Of a DNA stretch of 64,000 bases, positions 45,201-55,615 are shown piece by piece. Source of the stretch: Neoarius graeffei (lineage: Eukaryota > Chordata > Actinopteri > Siluriformes > Ariidae); the NCBI RefSeq assembly GCF_027579695.1, contig NC_083570.1:5921001-5985000 (forward strand), in the 5' to 3' direction. Below the pieces are notes generated by a model. That model saw nothing but the letters and a program-made list of their open reading frames with translations. It was not told the origin of the DNA and made no database searches. Made by a program: the position numbers and the translations under genes. How positions within the stretch are numbered: position 1 is the stretch's first letter; every line of letters begins with the position of its first letter.

Positions 45201-48200
45201 ATAACATGTAAACATATAATATAAATATTGCGGAGGATAACACAAAGTAAAAATACTTATTTCCATTGTGGTCCTTCAGAGCTTGCTGAGCTTAAGGCTT
45301 TGCTCTATAACCTACAACCACCTGAAGCATGGCCTGCTGATGCTCTCGCCTCAGCTGCTTCATTTACTCCTCCTGAGCCACAGCCTCCGGTGCTGTCCCC
45401 AGCCGCGGAGCTTCAAGAGAAGGACGTGCTTTCCACTATGGTCAAGCCCGCAATAAAAATGACGCTAGCCCGCCTGGGGTTGGACATGGCGCCATCTGAA
45501 GTACAGATGCAGAGTGCCTTTTTTAGACTCCCCCTCTGCTGTTTTCACTGTTCCTTCAGCCCCCTTTATTGAGGAGCTGTAGAGATACAAGATGCGTCCA
45601 GTCAGGGTCTGGTCAGCATGCTAACAGTCGAACGGCCCTTGCGGCTCTGATCCTTTTGCCGGACGAGGCGTTGAGACCCGACGCTCGCTGTCCACGGCCA
45701 CAGTGTCGTTTGACCGATGACTTCATCGGGAAGAGCTATGATGCTGCAGCACGGGCTGCACGCATAGACAATTCATTATCCCACCTGATCCTGGCCCAGT
45801 CTCAGGCTCTTCAGTCTTCTGGAGCAGACCCATCACTGCAAAGCCTAAGCGAGGCCTCGCTGCAGGCATTTGCTTTCATGTCCAGGGAGCTGGGCAGACT
45901 AATGTCGTCTTTAACTCTCGCCAGGCATCAGGTACGGTTGGCTCAGTCACCACTCTTACTGTAGATCCCTGCAGGAGGGCCCTCCGCACTCTCCCAGTGA
46001 TTCCGGGACAGCTCTTTGGTGCTGCCGCAGGCACGTCGGGGTACAATTCCCACCCCCAGGGGCCGTAGGGGGCATGGAGGCAGACGTTGACTACTCCACT
46101 CCAGCGGTCGGACACTTCACCAGTCAACAACTCACCTACTGGGAAGTTGTAACATCGGACCCCTGGGTTATATCCACCCTCTCTCAGGGTTACAGCATAC
46201 AATTCAGATGCCGACCGCCGAGAATTCAAGGGGTCAAAATGACTATAGTAAAAGACCAGGCCAAAGCTCTGGCACTACGCCAGGAGGTCTTGACCCTCCA
46301 GAAAAAGGGTGCCATCGAGCCATTAGATCCACCTTTACAAAACAGTGGGTTTTATTCCACCATCCCCCCCCCCAAATAAAAGGGGGGGGGTGGGCTTCAC
46401 CCCCTACTGGATCTGAGACATTTGAACGACCACCTCAAGGTCTTCAAATTCCGTATGCTGCGCACATCCGACGTCTTAAACAGCATCAGACGGGACGATT
46501 GGTTCACAACCATCGATCTGAAGGATGCATACTTCCCAGAATCTTTATGAGATTCGTCGCGGCAGCACTGTCCCTACTTCAGAGCAGGGGAATCCATATC
46601 CTCCCCTACCTGGATGACTGGTTGATATATATATTTTTTTCAGTCAAGGGTAGACGCGCTCAGCGACCCAGCCGTGCTGGTTTCTCACATCACCAAACTT
46701 GGGCTCAGGGTGAACCATGCCAAGAGTTCCCTCACACCCAGCCAGAAGACTGTTTTTCTTGGCCTTCAGCTGGATTCTCAGCTGTTGAGGGCAACCCTGT
46801 CTCAGTGACGGGTGAGCGATATTGCCCAGCGGTTACATCGCTTCAGGAAGGGACAAACCCTGACCTTCAGGTCCTTCCAGACACTACTAGTTATACTCAC
46901 CGTGGCCTCGTCGGTAGTTCCGTTGGGCCTCCTCACACTCGGGCCTCTACAAATCTGGATGAACAGCCTTGGTTTACATCCACAACATCACAGGCACAGG
47001 TCAGTCAGAATCACGGCCAGTTGCTCCTCATGTCTATGCCCATGAAGAGAGTGCTCTTTTCTAATGTGGGGGGTCCCCATTGGGTCCATACCCTCTCGCA
47101 GAGAAGTAGTCGCCACCGATGCATCACTGATCGGCTGGGGCGCAGTGTGGCAGTACAGGACTGCCCGGGGTGTATGGGCCCCACAACAGCGAGGACAACA
47201 CATCAAGGTGTTAGAGCTGCGGGCCGTCTTCCTCGCCCTGAAACTTTTCCTTCTGGTTTTAGTGGGTCGGCATGTCCTTATAAAGACCGACAATACATCT
47301 GTGGTCTATCATATAAACCACCAGGGCGGCACCAGGTCACTACCTTCCCTGAAAGCTCACTCGGCACCTGTTGACAGGGGCTTACCCTTGGCTGGTGAAC
47401 CTGAGGGCAATGCATTTACCAGGAGTGAGGAACACTGCTGCGGTTCTTCTGTCACGACAGAACCCCGACCCGGGGGAGTGGAAGCTGCACCTGGAAGTGG
47501 TGCAGAATATTTGGCTGTGATACGGCAGGGCAGAGGTGGACCTTTTCGCCTCCCAGGCCACGACACATTGTCCCCTGTGGTTTACACTGAAAGAAACGTC
47601 AAGCCCCTTGGGCCAAGACGCACTGGCACACGAGCGGCCACAGCAGCTCCTGTATGCTTCCCACCACTCCCGCTAATTCTGCCCACTCTCGAGAGGATCC
47701 TCAAGGAGGGCCACAGGGTGCTGTTGATGGCCCCTATTGGCCAGGGAGAATCTGGTTCCCTACCCTGCATGGGTTGCTGTGCAAGGAGCCTTGGTGTCTC
47801 CCTGCACGAATGGACCTCCTCTCACAGATGGGGGTCAAATTTGGCATCCGAACCCAGCACGGTTACGGCTGTGGGTGTGAAGGGCCCGACCCACTGCTAG
47901 CAGAATGTGAGTCGACCGTTGTGCGGACCATCCAGTGTTCCCGTGCACCAATGTGCTCTATGCCAATAGGTGGAAACTCTTTGTGAGTTGGTGCCAAGCA
48001 CGCCATCAGGAACCGGCATGTTGCCCGATACCGGTGATTCTCAGCTTTTTACAGTCTTGTCTGGATGAGGGCCTTGCACCCTCCACCTTCAAGGTGTATG
48101 TAGTGGCTATATCCGCAGTGCACAACAGGGTAGTCAGGCTGACTGTGGGATCCCACACACTGGTGAGCAGCTTTCTTAAAGGTGCTCAGCGCATAAGACC

Positions 48201-51200
48201 CCCTCAATGCAGTCCAAGACCAGCTTGGGACTTGCCTCTGGTTTTAAGTGCACTGTGTAAACCTCAATTTGAACCCCTACAGGGGACGAAGCTCAAATGG
48301 CTATCTTTAAAGACAGCATTCCTTTTAGCTATGGCTTCGGCTAAGAGAGTGGGTGAACTACACGCCCTGTCTGTCGGCCAGGAGTGCTTACAATGGAGCC
48401 CCGATGGCACGGGTGTAACATTGTGGCCTAATCCTTCGTTTATGCCCAAGAACTTCTCCTCTTCGTACACCAATCAGCCCCTCAGCCTGGACGCCTTCAG
48501 ACCACTGCCTGAGGAGAATAAGCAGGGCCAAGGTCACGTCCTTCTTTGCCCAGTTCGAGCACTGAGGGCATACATTGAAGCGACTGCTGCATTTCGGCAG
48601 TCGGATGTACTGTTTGTGGGTCACACTGGACATGGGCGCAGCCATGCGTTGTCCAAACAGAGACTGTCGAACTGGACCGTGGAGGCCATTAGCAGCAACC
48701 TCCCGGTCCCTCCCCACATCCGAGGCCACTCCACTCGGAGCATGGCTGCATCAGGGGCGGCTCTACGTGGAGTTCCACTCTGATATCTGCGCTGCTGCCT
48801 CATGGGTCTCAACTTGCACGTTTGCAAGGTTTTATAGGGTTAAGGTGGCCATGCACAATCCACTGGCCACAGCCACCTTTTTTCAGCCATTCATAGGGTA
48901 AATAGGTCTTCCTCGTGACCCTGTTGGTATTAGTCATCTGGGTGCTTAAAGCACCGCCTCTGGCGGTCAGGAGAAATGAAATAGAATGATGGTTACATAT
49001 GTAACCGCGGTTCTATGAATTTCGGATGACTGCCAGAGCTTGGCCGTCACTCGGAAGGCTGACGAGAAGACTGCCAAGAGAATGCTTCCGGGGTGAACGC
49101 ACCTTAAGTACCGGTGCAGTGACATACGTCACCCCTGTCGCAAGCGACTTTGTTGGTATACATACTCGAACTGCATGCGCATGATGATGGACATCCAGGT
49201 GCTTAAAGCACCACCTCTGGCGGTCATCCAAAATTCATAGAACCGCGGTTACATACGTAACCATTGTTTTATATACTTCAGTTAAAAAAAAAAGTTAGGC
49301 TCCGATGCATGGCTGAATGTAACATGAGAAGAGAAAATGGAGAATGTATTGCGTCATTCTTATTTACCAGTTTATGAGTTCAGTTTCTGCACTACATTAC
49401 ACACATTCATATTAGTCTTACAGTTACATCGATTTTTTTTTTGGTTAAATAATACTTAATGAGATTAATGTTGGGCGGCACGGTGGTGTAGTGGTTAGCG
49501 CTGTCGCCTCACAGCAAGAAGGTCCGGGTTCAAGCCCCGTGGCCAGCGAGGGCCTTTCTGTGTGGAGTTTGCATGTTCTCCCCGTGTCTGCGTGGGTTTC
49601 CTCCGGGTGCTCCGGTTTCCCCCACAGTCCAAAGACATGCAGGTTAGGTTAACTGGTGACTCTAAATTGACCGTAGGTGTGAATGTGAGTGTGAATGGTT
49701 GTCTGTGTCTATGTGTCAGCCCTGTGATGACCTGGCGACTTGTCCAGGGTGTACCCCGCCTTTCGCCCGTAGTCAGCTGGGATAGGCTCCAGCTTGCCTG
49801 CGACCCTGTAGAACAGGTTAAAGCGGCTAGAGATAATGAGATGAGATGAGATTAATGTTTATTGTTAATGATTAATTTAGGCCAATGCTTGATTTTGGTT
49901 GTTTAAAATACCTAAGGGGTGCAGGGTAAACTAGGTCTTTGTGTCGTGTGATGCCCGCGATCTCTGATTGGGTCACAGAAGTGATTAATATGGATTGGAT
50001 TGGATGTAGACTAGTGGACATAGATAGAAGTGTCTCTGGCTGCATGCTCACACAGAACATTCGTGCGAAATGTTTATAAACATCTGATAAAAACCCGCCG
50101 AAATAACGTCAAACCCGCCCAATCTGGTCCCTGTACTACGAAGAGGGTTTTCTGGCTTACCAGGGTAACTTCGAGAGTAACTTGATCACGTGCAGCGTAA
50201 CTTCCCGATTAACCCATACTACGAAAGTTGGCTATGTTCAAACCGAGGTATGCTGCCATGGCAATTTACGCTGCATCTCAAACCTGCTCGTCTCAGGTTA
50301 TGTTCTTGGTTAACCCGAGGTTTCCGATGAACCACACCCTTTTTAAACACCACCTCTCCACTGACATTTCCTCTAGAGACAATGCCAGCGTACCTGGATG
50401 ACCCGTGCGATATCGGAGCGCAGATTAGAGATGGGATTTATGGCTCTTTGAGGGGATCCGCATCTTTGTGATCCGTTCTTTGAAAAGAGCCGTTCAAAAG
50501 ACTGGCTCATTTGGCTCTTTTTAAATATTTATTCAGTTTTAAGAAGACAGCATCTAAAGAAGCCAGATCCCTCTGCTTAGACAGTGACATCAATATTTCT
50601 GGACATACCTTTTATATAAAGCAACCTAGACTTACATTATTGTAACCCCTAAACGCTCATAAATAACCATTAAAAAACAATGAGGGCTTCAATGAATGTC
50701 CATGCAGAACGGCTTTTCTGTAAAAAAAAAAAAAAGAACCCACTCAAGAACATAGTTATCAAGAACGCAAGAATATTTTATAAAAAACACTTGTTTTACA
50801 AAAATATTTAAGTCTGAGATACAAAATAGATACAACTACAATAAATATTACAAGAACTAGTTATCACACAAGAACATTTTAATAGAAAAAAAACAAACTT
50901 TCTATATTAAAAATATTGAAATTGTAACAAAAATAGATACAACTAAACAGTCAGATAAATAGATAAAGTTATAACAAGAACACAAGATTATTTTAATAGG
51001 AAAAAACAAACTATTAATGCAAAAAATATTATTATTAGAAAAATAGATACAACTAGACAAACAGATAAATAAATAAAATACACAAAAATAGAACAAACAA
51101 AATGACGATAGAATAAATTAAATGAACGCTCGTGCAAAGTAGTTTTCCCACAATATTTTCATTAATATCACACAACAACATTATAAACTATATGCAAAAC

Positions 51201-53294
51201 AATTTGAACTATTAGGCAAACAGATAAAACTTGAATAAATAAAAGGCAAATGAATGCTTGCTTGCACGCGCGCACACACCATGATGAATGATGTTTTTAT
51301 ATTTCATTTTCACCTGTTGCCAGGTGCGTTTGGCACTGCTGTTGCCTCTGAAATGTTCACAGGACATACACCAACTTGGTCAAAGGGACTGAACAGTCAG
51401 TCATCCTAATTCATGTGACTCTGTGCACATATCAGCTTAAGTAGGCTACTCCATGAATTTACCATACCAAATTTTGTTTCAGGATTTTTCGGACATTAAA
51501 CAAGCTATATATGACTGGGGCCACATCGAAGGACCATTTTCTATGACTTGTGATTGATCATGAAGCTTTCTCTCATCCTATACTTCTGTTCTGGAACATG
51601 TAGAAGGGAGAATGTACTTACGCATTTACCCGATCGGCAATTCGTTGCCAACATGCTTGCCGCTCCTTATTGGCAGCCGCTGTGTTAGATTTTGCTCTTA
51701 ATGTTGTTTTGAACTCCTCGTAGCTTTGCATTATGACGGCGCATTCTTCCTCCGTGAAGTACGGCGACCGTGCCATTGTGAACAGTGGTGATTTGCGCTG
51801 ATAACCTCCCCTTTAACGTGAACGTGCATTAACCCTGATTAGGTTAACACAGGTTCAACAAATCAACTTCATAACTGGCGTCATAGTACCGTTTAACCCC
51901 AAACAAGATAACCAGGTTTTGTCAACCCCGGTTTAGCGGGGGAACCCTGGGTTACTTCTGGGTAGGTTAACCTCCGTTCGTAGTACGGGGCCAACATGTA
52001 GGCAAGGGTGTAGGTTTGGTATTAACATTGGTGGGGACAAAAACCCAATGCCAACCCCCAGTGGTGCCAACTTCAGGTCAACATTAGAGGGTCACAATAT
52101 TTTGCTCCGTTGTGTTCCACCAAAAGAGTCTCCATCATCTCTCCAAAGGCCAGACTTTTAACATTTGAAGTTCAGAACTGTAGTAATTAATGAATAATAA
52201 TAATAATAATAATAATAATATGAAATCCATTTGATTAACTGCAAATCTTGCATGTGATGATTAATTCATTCTACCAATTTGCAAATGTGTTTTCCAAGCG
52301 AATACCGCACTGACTGTCGGGAGGGTGTATGTTCCTTTCCCTCATAAATGGAAATAAAACCCATCCGGAGCCTTAAACACTGCGTTCCATGAGGCTGGCA
52401 GGGGGAGTCGCTCTCTTCTGTGGGATCTTTAACTAGTTTTAGAATGCTAGTTTAAGCTGATATGTGATAGATCTAACGGTAAAACAGCACGAGGGCTCGA
52501 GAACTTTGACAGGTTACAATTTTACTTGGCAACAGAATGTATCTGAATTCTGATTGGTTGTTGTATCTGAATTCTGATTGGTTGTTGTTATATTATTGCC
52601 CTTTTGTTGTGTTCTTGAGCCCAGAGTGGGGGGGAGGGGGGAGTGACAGGGTTCTACAGAGAAAAGTTTTCACTGCAACCGAACTGCTGTTTTCGTGACC
52701 ACGCCCCCAGCGCGGATATTCATGTTCACATTGTTCAGTTTGTTTTTCTCTTTTATTTTAGATTTCTGTTATCTGACTCTGGATCCCAACACGGCACATC
52801 GTCACCTCATTCTGTCTGAGAAGAACAGAGCGGTGAGAGTCAGTGGGAGGAAGCAGCGTTACTCTGATCATCCAGAGAGATTTGATTACTGGAATCAGGT
52901 GTTGTGTAAGGAGAGTGTGTGTGGACGCTGTTACTGGGAGGTGGAGTGGAGCGATGATGGTGGTGTGGACATATCAGTCTCATATAAAGACATCAGCAGG
53001 AAAGGACAGGGTAAAGAGTGTGAGTTTGGATCCAACAATCAGTCCTGGACTCTGCGGTGTTTTTCTTCTTCTCTCTCTTTCTGTCACAACAACATTAAGA
53101 CTGATCTCAGAGTTCCATCACCCTCCAGAATAGGAGTGTATGTGGATCACAGTGCAGGAACTCTGTCCTTCTACAGCGTCTCTGACACGATGAAGCTCCT
53201 CCACAGAGTCCACACCACATTCACTCAGACTCTATACGCTGGGTTTGGGCCCTGCTGGTTTCTTGGTTCTGTGAGATTGTGTGATCCAGAATAA
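32907..53294 (+). CDS. finTRIM gene B: RING-B-box-coiled-coil-B30.2
   Basis: Six exons with canonical sites and continuous phase: 32907-33506, 35143-35238, 35375-35608, 35741-35912, 36111-36170 and 52762-53294 (1695 nt, 564 residues). RING at residues 18-60 ([17 protein letters not shown]), B-box region 105-190 (CDFC...[16 protein letters not shown]...CYLC), coiled coil about 200-330 ([20 protein letters not shown]), then PRY-SPRY from about 388 ([26 protein letters not shown]). The 96- and 234-nt exons are typical TRIM sizes. This is a fish finTRIM, a likely E3 ubiquitin ligase in antiviral defence by family knowledge. Intron 5 is 16.6 kb and consists of nested transposons. Joining to the distant B30.2 exon is inferred from phase (T|AT, giving KYFCYL) and order, not from a transcript. 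No stop is seen in any exon. Confidence 0.85.
33711..34950. mobile_element. MITE-like unit in finTRIM B intron 1
   Basis: The left end GGTTTGGGGAGGGTTTCC and the right end GGGTTTCGGGAAACCC-like complement (about 34925-34950) are inverted, and both continue into CTCTTAAG-containing DNA. Inside lies a hAT-type terminus (CATTACTGTCCACCTCTG at about 34621-34638) reading inward to the left through TACTTAAGTA words. Confidence 0.5.
34968..35033 (+). repeat. (TC)n(AC)n microsatellite
   Basis: A compound TC then AC run in intron 1. A related GT run lies at 35348-35366 just before exon 3. Confidence 0.95.
36180..36234 (+). repeat. (CA)n microsatellite
   Basis: Begins ten bases after the exon 5 donor of finTRIM B. 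Confidence 0.95.
36240..36713. mobile_element. hAT-like MITE end (GGCCTGTCACGAT)
   Basis: Starts GGCCTGTCACGATCGATA and continues with AAATTTTGTTGGATGATA and ACGATATTATTATTG, a common fish MITE opening. The partner terminus is not seen, so the right limit is approximate. Confidence 0.4.
36714..37238. repeat. Intron segment duplicated at 51993-52523
   Basis: About 525 bases repeat in direct orientation at both sides of the transposon stack in intron 5 of finTRIM B, from AACATGTAGGCAAGG to ACAATTTTACTT. The third relative is 1469-1620 (right portion only). The second copy continues into the B30.2 exon; the first is cut by the hAT-like end at 37239. Confidence 0.9.
38888..38990 (+). pseudogene. 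Coding scrap with GGIDPYE motif
   Basis: In one open frame the strand reads [20 protein letters not shown] followed by [12 protein letters not shown]. From memory, a [12 protein letters not shown] motif occurs near the N-terminus of transposon-linked fish proteins with SWIM or YqaJ domains; this is recall only. It is interrupted soon after by the TTAA element insertion. Confidence 0.4.
39036..40037. mobile_element. TTAA-flanked MITE (AGGNCCCATGGCATG)
   Basis: TTAA at 39032-39035 and 40038-40041. Ends AGGACCCATGGCATG and CATGCCATGGGACCT. The interior contains a roughly 20-bp tandem array around GCGCAAAGCCTACTGTGCAC (39455-39560) and an inverted partner of its flank at 39765-39797. It is non-coding. 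The AGG...CCT ends and TTAA target match those of the element at 8-1464, though the interiors differ. Confidence 0.9.
40074..40776. mobile_element. MITE with 39-bp inverted repeats
   Basis: Ends CAGCGCGCCTTTTGGCGG and CCGCCAAAAGGCACGCTG, matching over about 39 bases with one mismatch, then a second inverted block (TTTAAATCGGGAAGCTG at about 40134 with its complement near 40600). A LINE 3' fragment is inserted in the middle. Confidence 0.85.
40189..40569 (-). mobile_element. LINE 3' fragment (I/Nimb-like)
   Basis: Flanked by a 9-bp direct repeat CAGGCTGCA (40180-40188 and 40570-40578). The minus frame carries [18 protein letters not shown], a CCHC knuckle at the end of I-group LINE polyproteins, and the 3' end finishes in GAAGAAGAAG repeats after TAGGTGGCGATAT. 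It is 5' truncated. Confidence 0.7.
41156..41220 (+). pseudogene. hAT transposase exon 1, copy 2
   Basis: Reads [15 protein letters not shown] then an A-rich run before GACT|GTAAGT. It corresponds to 10204-10139 but lacks two codons. No later exon remains. Confidence 0.6.
41700..42141 (-). mobile_element. Tc1-like terminal fragment
   Basis: The right end GTGACCCAAAACTTTTGAACGG is the complement of a common Tc1-like terminus (CTACCGTTCAAAAGTTT). DNA inward is non-coding, and the opposite end is not seen. It is followed by a (GT)n(AT)n(AC)n microsatellite at 42141-42195. Confidence 0.65.
42435..42652 (-). pseudogene. THAP zinc-finger exon, frameshifted
   Basis: Minus strand. It opens [15 protein letters not shown] then KRSFYGIP, and after a frame change continues [20 protein letters not shown] followed by CSDHF, ending at a GTAAGT donor. 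These supply the C2CH residues of a THAP DNA-binding domain (C-x-x-x-C ... C-x-x-H). The frame change near 42570 breaks it. It lies just inside the right end of the THAP-bearing transposon. Confidence 0.7.
43151..43398 (-). pseudogene. RecQ-like helicase N-terminus with motif I
   Basis: From ATG 43398 (minus) the frame reads [37 protein letters not shown] and [20 protein letters not shown]. The PTGxGKSxxYQLP pattern is motif I of RecQ-type superfamily-2 helicases, and the preceding EQ...AL is the motif 0 region. Similarity ends after KRMGL, so only about 70 residues remain and no helicase activity is possible. The counterpart at 9579 shares the same start. It lies in the TAGCCTGG element, so it is a transposon-borne helicase relic rather than host RecQ. 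Confidence 0.75.
43612..49266 (+). mobile_element. DIRS-type tyrosine-recombinase retroelement fossil
   Basis: A plus-strand DIRS element with typical layout: left terminal repeat (about 43612-43790), leader with a roughly 190-bp tandem repeat (43935-44950), gag-like region (about 45050-45960), reverse transcriptase/RNase H (about 46200-47900), tyrosine recombinase (about 47935-48783), internal complementary region (about 48930-49060) and an inverted right terminal repeat (about 49068-49266). It is nearly full length but broken, with perhaps five or more disruptions in the gag and RT parts; the recombinase part looks best preserved. The terminal repeats remain highly alike, so insertion is comparatively young. 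It integrated inside the TSD of the TAGCCTGG element without making its own duplication, as DIRS elements do. Confidence 0.9.
49473..49847 (+). mobile_element. Full-length tRNA-derived SINE
   Basis: Same family as 29120-29492. The head GGGCGGCACGGTGGTG has an A-box-like word, then a B-box-like GGTTCAAGCCC, and the tail is ATGAGATGAG. The TSD GAGATTAATGTT is perfect (49461-49472 and 49848-49859). Confidence 0.9.
50126..51992 (-). mobile_element. Harbinger-type element, copy 2
   Basis: Ends GGTCCCTGTACTACGAAG and CGTAGTACGGGGCC. Same family and orientation as 25656-27717 but without the TA-flanked MITE. The SANT-like exon lies at 51776-51630 ([20 protein letters not shown]). It ends directly against the duplicated intron segment at 51993. 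Confidence 0.85.
51630..51776 (-). pseudogene. Myb/SANT-like exon of Harbinger copy 2
   Basis: An open 49-codon exon starting [20 protein letters not shown] and ending before a GTAAATG donor. It differs from copy 1 at a handful of codons. It is an accessory DNA-binding protein relic. Confidence 0.7.
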
Positions 53295-55615
53295 AAGTGT
53301 GTCGTGTTTTCTGTAAAATTCCTGCACGTTGCCACGTTGTTGCTCAGTCGTCTGTTTCACTAGAACACAATCCAGCTGCACAAAACACTCATTTTAATAT
53401 TTAAATTAAAACAGATGAATAATTTAAAAATAATTCAAAAGGAAATGTTAAAAATTGACTGTCAGACAAGAAACTCGTCAAATTTAAAAAGAAAATGATC
53501 TCATGACCTTCGCATTATAAAGTTGTGTTTGTTTCATATTAAGCAGCGTCTCATTAAATAACTAATAAACAGTAATAAAGCCAGAACAGAACAGCATTTT
53601 AAACCTGTTCAGTTCACACTATATAAAAATAAAACTTCACTTTTGGAATGAATTTGATTTTTCTGCTTGTGTTCTAAGATGTAAAATCCACATTCACTTT
53701 TTCAAATCTGAAGTTGTTTCTAAACCCTGAGATTTGATTGTAAAACACTGAACAATATTTAAACTCCATTAGAACATCCAGTACATGATCGGTTCAGGCT
53801 GCCGATGTCGTGTTCATCCCATATTCAGCCTGGATGATGATTGGCCCGCAGATAGAACCTTATAAATCCAGGTTTATCTGTGAGTTTGGGATTTTTATTC
53901 AAATATTACAATCAAAGCTTTGCAGAATAAAAGATAAGAGCACAGGAGAATAAAGTTTCCCCCAGTGATGGAGTTTCTGTGCTGAACTCATTTTCAGACA
54001 GAAGCAAATTCAACCTTTTCCTGAGAGTTTCAGCAGCTGGATAAATATTGTTCAGTATTTTAAACTGAATTTCTTTCACTGTGGGTGAAATTGGCCGTCT
54101 AAGATAACTACAGTGTGTATTTGTTAGTGTTCCTCCATCGTCAGTTATTCTTACTTTTGTTAATTTTTTTTTTTTTAAATCAGGGAATAGCTTCCATTTT
54201 AAAACATTTCTACTTCCTTTGTTATTAGATTTTCTTTCACCAATTTCCACTTCACCGATTTTCAATTCAGGCAGTTTGATCGACACCTTTGAATATTCAA
54301 GGGTATTTTTTATCGTGAATCTTAAGGGAGGTGGAATAGCTCTACAAATTTGATTAAATTCTCTATAGACAAATTTTAAATGAAACTTTTCTACAAAAGA
54401 ATTAAATTGCATTAAATGTCCATTTTCATCCATTAGATCAGTAATATCTAAAAGTTTATCATTCCATTCTTGTTGAAATAAAGTCTTCCTATTAATAGTA
54501 ATGGTTCTATTATTCCACAAGGTTAAGTACGCTAGCATTTGTGGACATATAATAAATAATTTTGGTGAAATTGGACAGCCTTGTCTGATTCCACATAAAA
54601 TCTTGAATTGAATAATTGATTGGTAATCAATGATATCCAGAATCAGTCAGACGTGGTTTTGAATATATCTTCCCTTCATGAAGGCTGATTGATATTTGTC
54701 TACATGTTTTACAAGTACACGCTTTAGACGATTAGCAGATACTAAGGCAAGTAATTTATAATCATTGCATAGTAAGGTTATAGGTCTCCAATTGTCTAGC
54801 AGCAAGAAGTCTTTTTTGGGTTTTGGTAGCAAGGTTATTAAGCCTGTCTTCAGCGTCGGGGATAAACATCCTTTGTGAATGCATTCTAAAAATGCTCTAT
54901 ATAATATATATATTTTTTAATATCCACCCAAAAGTATTTTAAAAATTCAGATGTTAAGCCATCGATTCCTGGTGATTTACCATTTTTCATTTGTTTTAAT
55001 GCAATTTCAATTTCTGTTATAGTTCATTCCTCATCAAGTGTATGTTTGTCTTCATCCAGTTTTTTGATGTCATCATTGATGGGATAAAATAAGACGTCAC
55101 ATTCTGATTTATTAAATTTAAGTTACAATAAAAGAGCCAAATTCCATCCCGTACTCATTTCTGATCTTCTATTATATTATCATTGCTCATAAGCTTACTC
55201 ATTTTTTTCTGAGTTTGTCTTTGTTTTTCAAGTCTGAAGAAATACGATGAACTTTTTTCACCCTGTTCGATCCATCCAGCTCTTGATCGAGTGGAAGCTC
55301 CATTTGCCTTTATTGTGTACATTTCGTCTAGTTGAGACTGCAGTGACTGTAATTCTGAAATGTTTTCTAAGGCTAGTTGTGTGTTATTTACTAATGTATT
55401 AATTTTATCAATCAGATCCTTTTGTTCTTGTTTCCTTATACGTGAAAGTTTTTTACCCATGCCGATTGCTATTTGTTTGAGCTTAAACTTAAACCATTCC
55501 CATTTACTCCTATCAGACATGTCTAACTCTTCAACCTCCAAAATAAGAGACTTCACCTGATCACAAAATTCACCGTTCTGTAATAAGTCGTGATTAAATT
55601 TCCAGATATGAGGAA
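52379..55615. repeat. Segmental duplicate, copy 2 (partner 1469-4700)
   Basis: Same order and orientation as copy 1: intron segment with two 24-bp units, B30.2 exon, downstream DNA and L1-like fragment. The junction at 55615 is followed by unrelated AT-rich repeats. Confidence 0.9.
53852..55615 (-). mobile_element. L1-like LINE fragment (duplicate)
   Basis: The same fragment as 2961-4700 with longer surviving frames: C-terminal region at 54538-53912 (LWNNRTITINRK, IPPPLRFTIKNTL, YLRRPISPTVKEIQFKIL), RT traces near 54832-54647 and an upstream helical region at 55649-55155 ending RRAGWIEQGEKSSSYFFRLE-like. It is 5' truncated at the duplication break and dead. Confidence 0.85.

Larger units (their letters stand above)
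37239..50125. mobile_element. hAT-like shell (CAGGGTTGCCAGAT), nested
   Basis: The left terminus CAGGGTTGCCAGATACTG starts exactly where the duplicated intron segment ends. The same 135-base end recurs in direct orientation at 38071-38208. At the right, about 50090-50125, the sequence ends CCCGCCCAATCTGG, an inverted CCAGAT, and is then cut by Harbinger copy 2. The stack in between holds everything from 38573 to 49847. Limits and superfamily are tentative; no transposase is seen. Confidence 0.45.

Noticed and set aside
45045-45266. Possible host coding frames within 43.6-49.3 kb
   Set aside because: All fall inside the DIRS element between its inverted terminal repeats.
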